From assembly GCA_934569425.1 (NCBI GenBank), contig CAKTKM010000009.1:1-22976 (forward strand): DNA of 22,976 bases, in the 5' to 3' direction. Position 1 is the first letter of the stretch. Every line of letters begins with the position of its first letter. Shown in pieces: positions 17,899-22,976 of the stretch. Under the pieces are notes generated by a model that searched no databases, was not told the origin of the DNA, and worked only from the letters and a program-made list of their open reading frames with translations. Both the position numbers and the translations under genes were made by a program. The stretch comes from an uncultured Oscillospiraceae bacterium. GTDB lineage: Bacteria; Bacillota; Clostridia; Oscillospirales; Oscillospiraceae.

Positions 17899-17917
17899 TT
17901 TCCTGCTTCCTCCCATT

Positions 17918-17934
17918 ATATTATTCAATAATAT
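17918..17934. promoter_or_regulatory. 17-base perfect palindrome upstream of the SGNH surface gene
   Basis: ATATTATTCAATAATAT has eight-base arms around a central C. It lies in the 106-base gap between the binding lipoprotein and the SGNH gene, just upstream of the GGGAGG ribosome binding site, in a GC-rich background. On the minus strand a TATAAT (17915-17920) overlaps its edge, with a weak TTGTTT 16 bases further upstream (17937-17942). A promoter there would start transcription inside the ribosome binding site, so an operator or an RNA hairpin is at least as likely. Confidence 0.4.
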
Positions 17935-18004
17935 GAAAACAAATGTCAGCGCCGAAACATCCGCCTAACACGCGGACATATGTGTTTGCTTTTGCCAAGA
18001 TAAA

Positions 18005-19468
18005 TCAGCCCTTAAACTGCTCCTGAACGGCAGCCACCTTCTTCTCAAAGTCGCTCCAATAATCCTGAATGGCGTTGGTGGCCAGCTTATCAAGCTCCGC
18101 GGCGACGGAGGCCGCGTCAGCAATGAAGTCCCGCACCTCATTGCCCCGAGGGCTCAAATACTCATTATTCACCTGCGCCCAGCCCGGCACGATCTTGGAA
18201 AGATCGGCTCGGAAGGAGGACTTCATGTTGTCATACATAAACGTAACGCCTTCGTCCACGCACTCCAGCGCCTTCCAGCGCTGCGCAATATTGGGATGGT
18301 TCGTGGCGGGGATATAATAGTGGTTGTTCAGGGTATAGTCATCCGTGTCGCCGGTCTCATACTGGGCGATGCGCTCCAGATTGCCCTCCTGGCTATAGGT
18401 CACATAGCGAACGAACTCAAACGCTGCCTCGGGATCCTGCGCAGAGGCCATGACGAGGGAGCTGTCAACATGCATAGGCAGGCTTGCGCCCTCGCCGTTC
18501 ACCGTTGTGTCGGAAGGCCACGGCCACAGGATCCAGTCAAAGCTCAGATCCGTGCTCAGCCAGTTCATATCCCAGGTGCCGCGGGGATCGGAGAGGATCT
18601 TGCCCATTTTGAAGGCCATGTGATTATCCGAGAGGTCGGAGTTGCCGAATTTTGCAGCGTAGTCGCTGTTTTCAACGTCGGTGCTGGTGTTGCGCAGGGA
18701 CCAGGCCTCCAGCCCCGGGTAGGAGCGAAGCTCCACCATCAGATTCACGGCGTCCACCCAGCTGTCGGCCATGTGGAAGGTCTTTGTGTCCAGATCGAAG
18801 CCGTAGTAGCCGTACTGCCCCATGGAGCCTGCTATAAGTTCATCAACGCCCCACAGGATCTCCGTGCCTGAATACTTGGCGTTGGTGCCGGCCTTGAGGA
18901 AGTCACGGTAGTTGTCCGTAGTCCAGTCCAGCGAGGGCATGTCCATGTTCAGTTCATTCAGAAGGTCGCGGTTGATAAGGATCGTGTTGAAATGCACCTG
19001 CATAGGCAGGGCATACAGAGAATCCAGATAGGTGTACGAATCCAGAATGCTCTTGGGGACATATTCAAAGTCATTGTCCTCCTTGACGAACTCGTCCAGC
19101 GGGTAGACCCAGCCCTGGGAAACATAGTAGTACACCTCGTCGGCGTCGTCCATGATAACGTCGGGCATATTGCCGGTGGCAGACTGGGCAGTCAGATACT
19201 CCGAGGTAGTCGTTTCGTAATACACCATTTCAATTTCAATATTGGGATAATATTTATTGAAGTTCTGCAGCAGGGTGTATGTGTCCGTTGTCCGGCCTGC
19301 GTTGGTGGCCACCACGACCTTACCCGAGGTCTTATAGCGGGGGTCGGACAGATCAATGCCGGCCACGGTTCCGTCCGTCCCCGAGTTCTGGGGCTTTTTA
19401 TTGCACCCCGTAAGAAGCGACAGCACCATCAGCAGCGCAGCCAGAAGCGCCAATGTTTTCTTTGCCAT
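18005..19468 (-). CDS. Extracellular sugar-binding lipoprotein of an ABC importer
   Basis: A 487-residue family 1-type solute-binding protein. The lipoprotein signal ends in the lipobox LLTGC (Cys22), so the mature protein is anchored to the outer face of the membrane. Typical features are the first strand VVVATNAGR, a NMPDVIMDDADEVYYYVSQGW segment, the hinge-side NTILINRDLLNELNMDMPS and a C-terminal domain with QDPEAAFEFVRYV. The frame is open to a TTG at 19474, but the ATG at 19468 is preferred (AGGAGG 10 bases upstream). It follows the GH66 gene by 21 bases, so it probably binds the oligosaccharides that enzyme releases. No permease is next to it: the nearest pair begins 8 kb downstream. 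It is much shorter than and only distantly similar to the other binding protein. Confidence 0.92.
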   Translation of the reverse strand: MAKKTLALLAALLMVLSLLTGCNKKPQNSGTDGTVAGIDLSDPRYKTSGKVVVATNAGRTTDTYTLLQNFNKYYPNIEIEMVYYETTTSEYLTAQSATGNMPDVIMDDADEVYYYVSQGWVYPLDEFVKEDNDFEYVPKSILDSYTYLDSLYALPMQVHFNTILINRDLLNELNMDMPSLDWTTDNYRDFLKAGTNAKYSGTEILWGVDELIAGSMGQYGYYGFDLDTKTFHMADSWVDAVNLMVELRSYPGLEAWSLRNTSTDVENSDYAAKFGNSDLSDNHMAFKMGKILSDPRGTWDMNWLSTDLSFDWILWPWPSDTTVNGEGASLPMHVDSSLVMASAQDPEAAFEFVRYVTYSQEGNLERIAQYETGDTDDYTLNNHYYIPATNHPNIAQRWKALECVDEGVTFMYDNMKSSFRADLSKIVPGWAQVNNEYLSPRGNEVRDFIADAASVAAELDKLATNAIQDYWSDFEKKVAAVQEQFKG

Positions 19469-19489
19469 TTTCAAATCTCCTCCTCTTTA

Positions 19490-21328
19490 TTAAGCATACT
19501 TCAAAACGACCATATTCCAGTAGGCCAGCGACGGCATCTCAAAGCTGATGCATGTTTCGCCCTGCTCCTCCCTGACCTCAAACGGCAGCTCCGTCATTAT
19601 GCCCTCGGCGCTGTCCGGCGAGGCTAGATACACATGGGCAGGCGCCTTACTGACATAGTGCTCAACGCGCAGGTTCGTTTGCTTTTCGGGCGCCGTTTGC
19701 TTGCCGTACTTATCCACCCACTCGTTGGAGTTGACCCCGACGAGATTGATAAAATGGAGCATTTGGTCTCCGGCCTGATTTTCCTTTGAAAAGCTCCATA
19801 TCTTCCCAACGGTCGACCCCTTGGCACAGGCTTCCTCGTTTATATATGTCTTTGCGTTGACGGCTTTCAGGGACGGATCGCGGAGATAGTTCTCGTATGC
19901 CACCATGAATGAATAGTAGTTTCTCAGCGCCGCCTCCAGTTCTTCATTGATGCGCAGCGTTTTCCCCGGGTAGTATTCCGAGCGGAGCATCCCCGTGTCG
20001 CCGATCTCCAAATGAGAGGCTCCCGAGGCCATGAGCGTTGCGTTGGTGAGTAGCACGCCAGCGGTATTGAACGCTCCGGATTTCTTTTCATAGTTCATGT
20101 ACGCGGCAATGACAGCGCCCTTTTGGGGATCCTTTTCCTCCAGAATAGACTCCACCCTCGCTTTCAGGGCGTCGTAGCTCCGTGCGTCACTGGGCCAGAT
20201 CTCCTCGTATACGATGTCGTAGTCCACCTCCCGCATGACCTCCTTCTGACCGTATCCCGATACGGCATTAAAGATCACGCGGGTGTTCAGTTCATTTCTC
20301 AGTCTGGTCAGCAGCGAGCTGTAGGTGCTCTTGAAGTCGATCTCATTGCCGTTATAGTCATACAGCGTGCCCCGTTCGCCCAAGGAGTCTATCTGCAGCC
20401 CATCGTATTTGTAAACGGACAGAACATCCTTTGTCGCCTGCAGGTAGTAGTCCTGCCAGTTCCGATTGGCCGGATTAAACAAGTAGAGCCTTTGCGTTTC
20501 CCATGCGTCTATGAAATCGCCATGGTAATCCTGATTTTGGTGATTTCTGTCCTTGAACACGCCCCACTCCTCGCTGATGCCGTAATCTCGGAAGTTATCA
20601 TAGGCGCCGAAAATCAGGTTGTAGATGTACGAATTCATATTGTACTCGTGGCCGTAATCTATCAGCTTGGAAACAGTCTCCCTGTCGGCATAGCTGGAGG
20701 AAAGCGTTTTCCAGCCAGAATCCGGCGACTCCACCGTGCCGGCCAGCGGCTTTTGGTGGCTGTCCAGCACATCGTAATAAAACAGACCGGTGATGTGATA
20801 TTTATTGAGCCGGTCAAGGGTCTGTTGGATCTTTTCATCGCTCTGGTAGCCGTACTTGGTCAAGTAGCCATACCGCGGAAAGCGTGACCAGTCGGACGCC
20901 ACTTCCGCCGCCGTCATTTCCCAGTCCACCGGCTTGCCGTCTTTGAGCAGATAGGCTTCCACGCTGTAGCCTTGGAAATCCTCCTCGGGCAGTTCCAGTT
21001 CCACCGCTGCGTCCAGCTTCTCCCCCGCCTTTATCGAGACAGGCTGCGTTTTTTCGAACACAGTCGTTGTCAGCCGGCGCACCCTCACATTCAGCTCCAG
21101 ATCCGCATTTTCTTCCCCCAGGATCTCCACCGTCAACAGGGCTTTCTCGTCGGGCGCAAATCTCGCCTTATTCACATAAATGTCCTTGATCAAACCACTT
21201 CGCATTTGCGTCACCACCACTTCCGCCGGATTTTTTTCTTCTTTCGGCTGACAGCCGCACAGTACTGCACACAGGATCAGCGCAAATACAGCCGCCGCAC
21301 GCAGCCTGTTCGCTTTTTCCCTTTTCAA
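19490..21328 (-). CDS. GH66 family dextranase-like lipoprotein
   Basis: A 612-residue protein resembling GH66 (endo-dextranase or cycloisomaltooligosaccharide-forming enzyme), which cleaves alpha-1,6-linked glucans. The lipoprotein signal ends in AVLCGC (Cys26). An N-terminal beta domain (~38-140) leads into ASDWSRFPRYGYL, a GH66 hallmark, then a TIM barrel (~145-480) and a C-terminal beta domain. Candidate catalytic residues are Asp314 in LQIDSLGE (nucleophile) and Glu375/Glu376 in YEEIWP (acid/base). There is no CBM35-like insertion, so hydrolase is more likely than cyclase. Start choice: an in-frame ATG at 21358 has no ribosome binding site, whereas TTG at 21328 has AAGGAA 9 bases upstream and gives a normal-length signal peptide; 21358 remains possible. 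It is the first gene of the leftward cluster and diverges from the AraC regulator. Confidence 0.87.
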   Translation of the reverse strand: MKREKANRLRAAAVFALILCAVLCGCQPKEEKNPAEVVVTQMRSGLIKDIYVNKARFAPDEKALLTVEILGEENADLELNVRVRRLTTTVFEKTQPVSIKAGEKLDAAVELELPEEDFQGYSVEAYLLKDGKPVDWEMTAAEVASDWSRFPRYGYLTKYGYQSDEKIQQTLDRLNKYHITGLFYYDVLDSHQKPLAGTVESPDSGWKTLSSSYADRETVSKLIDYGHEYNMNSYIYNLIFGAYDNFRDYGISEEWGVFKDRNHQNQDYHGDFIDAWETQRLYLFNPANRNWQDYYLQATKDVLSVYKYDGLQIDSLGERGTLYDYNGNEIDFKSTYSSLLTRLRNELNTRVIFNAVSGYGQKEVMREVDYDIVYEEIWPSDARSYDALKARVESILEEKDPQKGAVIAAYMNYEKKSGAFNTAGVLLTNATLMASGASHLEIGDTGMLRSEYYPGKTLRINEELEAALRNYYSFMVAYENYLRDPSLKAVNAKTYINEEACAKGSTVGKIWSFSKENQAGDQMLHFINLVGVNSNEWVDKYGKQTAPEKQTNLRVEHYVSKAPAHVYLASPDSAEGIMTELPFEVREEQGETCISFEMPSLAYWNMVVLKYA

Positions 21329-21341
21329 TTCTCTCACTTCC

Positions 21342-21370
21342 TTGCTATTGCATTTCATTTATGGTAGTAT
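21342..21370 (+). promoter_or_regulatory. Candidate promoter for the AraC-type gene
   Basis: TTGCTA (21342-21347) and TAGTAT (21365-21370) are separated by 17 bases, each matching the sigma-A consensus at four of six positions. A start near 21377 would leave a ~23-base leader containing the strong ribosome binding site. It would overlap the 5' end of the GH66 gene. This is a weak match, offered because so little space is available. Confidence 0.3.
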
Positions 21371-21378
21371 TTCAAATA
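21368..21378. promoter_or_regulatory. Short palindrome in the divergent gap (possible operator)
   Basis: TATTTCAAATA is a perfect 5+1+5 palindrome in the gap between the GH66 and AraC-type genes. It overlaps the candidate plus-strand -10 and the only TTGAAA-like minus-strand -35 (21370-21375). Palindromes of this size occur by chance in a window of this length, so position is the only argument. Confidence 0.2.
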
Positions 21379-21399
21379 ACCTGAAAAGGAGGGGTAACT

Positions 21400-22341
21400 A
21401 TGGATGCCAGTCGTGACAAGCTCCAGCCCATCATTAAGCTGCCTGTAAACGCCAACTTTTTCGTCAGGACTTTAGGTCACGTCAAATATAACTGCAAATG
21501 GAAGCACTTCCCCCGCAGAATAGACGAGTACATCCTTTATTTTGTTGAGTCGGGAGATTTGTATATAGAGGAAGACGGCGTCCCATACCACGTCAGGAAA
21601 AACGAAGCGCTCCTGCTGGAGCCGAATAAGCTCCACGTCGGGTTCCAGTCGGCTGTGGTATCGTATTACTACATCCACTTTTCCTGCTCGGAGAGGCTGG
21701 ATTGCCTGTTGTCCAGTGCAGATCTTTTAGGCCGGATCCAGGCGCTGCGCTCGGATCTGCTCAACGCCAACTGGGCCTCCATGTGGGAGTATCGGGAGAG
21801 CGACTCCAAGGATCTCTTTTTCCCCAAGCACTGCAAGCTGGGCGTTTCCTATGAATACTTTCAGTCTCTCGCAAAGGTCGACAGGGTCTTTTTCGAGGGC
21901 TTGGAGGGGCGCCGCAAATTTGCAAGCCTCCGCTTGGCCGAGATACTCATCATGTTCTGTCGGGATTATGCCAACGAATGCACAAATCCGAATTCGCCTA
22001 GGATCCACATTCTGGTTCACAGGCTTCAATTGTATCTCAACGACAACTATGCCCATCCCATCACCAGCCAGACCATCGAATCCCTGTTTAAGCTGAACTA
22101 TGACTATCTCAACAGAAAATTCAAAGCGCAGATCGGCCAGCCGATCCATGATTATCTTTTGTCCATCCGGATTGCACAGGCGCAGCGGCTGATCGAATCT
22201 GGCTCCACCATAAGCAGCGCCGCGCAGGCCGTCGGCATAGAAGACGTGGCCTATTTTTCAAAGCTTTTCAAAAAAATCAGCGGCATGGCTCCCACTGAAT
22301 ATGCCAAGAAGAAAAACCATCCTACTCCGGATTGGAATTGA
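21400..22341 (+). CDS. AraC family transcriptional regulator
   Basis: A 313-residue regulator. The N-terminal part (~40-95) looks like a cupin-type sugar-sensing domain (YILYFVESGDLYIEEDG, then NEALLLEPNKLHVG). The C-terminal ~100 residues (205-303) are the double helix-turn-helix DNA-binding domain. Its second half carries the family signature, ISSAAQAVGIEDVAYFSKLFKK followed by GMAPTEY. The ATG at 21400 has an ideal AAGGAGGGG site. It diverges from the GH66 gene across a very short gap and is the only gene on the plus strand, so it most likely activates the leftward glycan locus when its sugar ligand is present. The ligand cannot be told from sequence. Confidence 0.95.
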   Translation: MDASRDKLQPIIKLPVNANFFVRTLGHVKYNCKWKHFPRRIDEYILYFVESGDLYIEEDGVPYHVRKNEALLLEPNKLHVGFQSAVVSYYYIHFSCSERLDCLLSSADLLGRIQALRSDLLNANWASMWEYRESDSKDLFFPKHCKLGVSYEYFQSLAKVDRVFFEGLEGRRKFASLRLAEILIMFCRDYANECTNPNSPRIHILVHRLQLYLNDNYAHPITSQTIESLFKLNYDYLNRKFKAQIGQPIHDYLLSIRIAQAQRLIESGSTISSAAQAVGIEDVAYFSKLFKKISGMAPTEYAKKKNHPTPDWN

Positions 22342-22714
22342 AGCGGCCTTGGCTTTTGGCAGGTTTTTGGTTGTTTTGCAACAATAGCGCCGCTGCATTT
22401 CCTCTTTTTTATTCAATAATAATATAAAGGAGATGCAGGAACAATAGACAAATGCTACCACTCTTGTATTATTCCGACTTTATTTCGTTTTTTCATCATG
22501 GTTCTGCCCATCGATGCCGTTATTTCGCAGATTGATGTCCAGATGATTGCAGTAAAGTCAAACACTTTATTTCATGATGTCGATCCTCATAAAGCCATAA
22601 ACGGCATTTCAAAATGGCATGCAGAAAAACGCCTTGGCAGGCCAGCTGTCCCGTGCGTGCCGCCTTTGCGCCAAGTATAAAATACGAGGCTATGTAACAG
22701 ACAGGTATAAATTT
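22342..22714. other. Non-coding stretch downstream of the AraC-type gene
   Basis: I see no convincing gene here. A weak structure near the start pairs AGCGGC (22342-22347) with GCCGCT (22389-22394), has a small TTGTT/AACAA hairpin inside, and is followed by TTTTTT at 22405-22410. It could act as a poor terminator for the regulator. TTATTCAATAATA at 22409-22421 matches 17921-17933 exactly. A 60-codon open frame at 22498-22680 lacks a ribosome binding site and recognisable content. Confidence 0.5.
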
Positions 22715-22759
22715 AGCCATACGCATGCCTGCAAGAGCGCTCCTGCGTATGGCTTTTTT
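22715..22759 (+). terminator. Rho-independent terminator
   Basis: A perfect 11-base-pair stem, AGCCATACGCA (22715-22725) with TGCGTATGGCT (22744-22754), has an 18-base loop and is followed by a run of T (22754-22759). It is oriented to stop plus-strand transcripts. It lies 373 bases after the AraC-type gene, so it ends either that transcript or an unannotated one starting in the gap. Confidence 0.8.
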
Positions 22760-22893
22760 CAATTATATCAGTTGTTCCGCACTACCGATCCATAGTGCAA
22801 AAAACGCGCAGCCTTTTTTCTGCTGCCATGAGCGACTGCACTGTTAGCCGCACGTTAGATTTTCGGTGGATCTCAAGCTGTAAACACAAAATG

Positions 22894-22930
22894 AAAAAGT
22901 TCCGAAATCCATAGATTTCGGAACTTTTTT
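22894..22930. terminator. Bidirectional terminator next to the tRNA
   Basis: A 16-base perfect inverted repeat (22894-22909 with 22914-22929) has core GTTCCGAAATC, loop CATA and A/T runs on both flanks. On the minus strand the stem begins directly after the tRNA CCA end and finishes in TTTTT, so it ends the tRNA transcript. The plus-strand reading also ends in TTTTTT. Confidence 0.85.
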
Positions 22931-22976
22931 GGTCCGAGTGTCGAGATTCGAACTCGAGGCCTCTTGAACCCCATTC
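22930..22976 (-). tRNA. 3' part of a class II tRNA, probably tRNA-Leu (cut by window edge)
   Basis: On the minus strand the last 47 bases read as a tRNA 3' end. There is a T-stem/loop TCGAG-TTCGAAT-CTCGA, a seven-base acceptor strand CACTCGG, discriminator A and encoded CCA. Upstream of the T-arm, GGTT-CAAGA-GGCC can form the extra stem of a long variable arm, which marks class II. Bacterial serine tRNAs usually carry G at the discriminator, so A favours leucine, with tyrosine less likely. The anticodon lies outside the window, so the identity is not proven. Confidence 0.8.

Noticed and set aside
21444..21457. Catabolite-repression (cre)-like site TGTAAACGCCAACT
   Set aside because: It deviates from the consensus at two positions and lies inside the AraC-type coding region; too weak to list as a feature.
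22498..22680. 60-codon plus-strand open frame in the right-hand gap
   Set aside because: No ribosome binding site, no recognisable motif, and the length is expected by chance; kept only as part of the non-coding description.
22520..22762. 80-codon minus-strand open frame
   Set aside because: It would start inside the terminator stem at 22715-22759 and has no ribosome binding site.
22779..22798. Small inverted repeat GCACTA/TAGTGC
   Set aside because: Only six base pairs, and its A-run lies on the wrong side for a minus-strand terminator; likely chance.

Overview
The window reads as a GC-rich Bacillota (Clostridia) chromosome, most likely a gut Oscillospiraceae-type organism. The reasons are strong AGGAGG-like ribosome binding sites, Gram-positive lipoprotein and cell-wall-anchor signals, sugar ABC importers without their own ATPase, and ROK and AraC families. 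This is inference; no rRNA or other marker gene is present.

Almost the whole window is one leftward (minus-strand) carbohydrate-utilisation locus of 13 genes, 21328 down to 1, with a divergent AraC-type regulator (21400-22341, plus strand) at its head. In transcription order it holds: a GH66 dextranase-like lipoprotein; an orphan sugar-binding lipoprotein; a 1253-residue surface protein with five tandem repeats, an SGNH esterase-like domain and two sugar-binding-like modules; a small surface protein with two related modules; an oversized substrate-binding protein fused to beta-sandwich modules; permease pair 1; a beta-propeller/TPR/YIP1 membrane protein; a DUF5696-type membrane-anchored protein; permease pair 2; a cytosolic (alpha/alpha)6-type glycosidase; and the start of a ROK sugar kinase that runs off the left edge. 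From 12817 leftward the genes overlap or lie within 60 bases of each other, so they are probably one operon. The upstream surface genes are separated by 80-170 base gaps that hold a strong hairpin and a perfect 17-base palindrome.

Proposed working model (inference): the GH66 enzyme and perhaps the DUF5696 protein cut an alpha-1,6-linked glucan or related exopolysaccharide outside the cell. The surface proteins bind and possibly deacylate it. One or both binding-protein/permease sets import the oligosaccharides using a shared ATPase encoded elsewhere. The cytosolic glycosidase and ROK kinase finish the job, under control of the AraC regulator. The doubled permeases, the propeller-YIP1 protein and the DUF5696 protein are not explained by a standard sugar importer and are the most novel part.

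The right end (22342-22929) is non-coding as far as I can tell. It holds a terminator at 22715-22759 and a bidirectional terminator directly next to the 3' end of a class II (probably leucine) tRNA on the minus strand that runs off the right edge.
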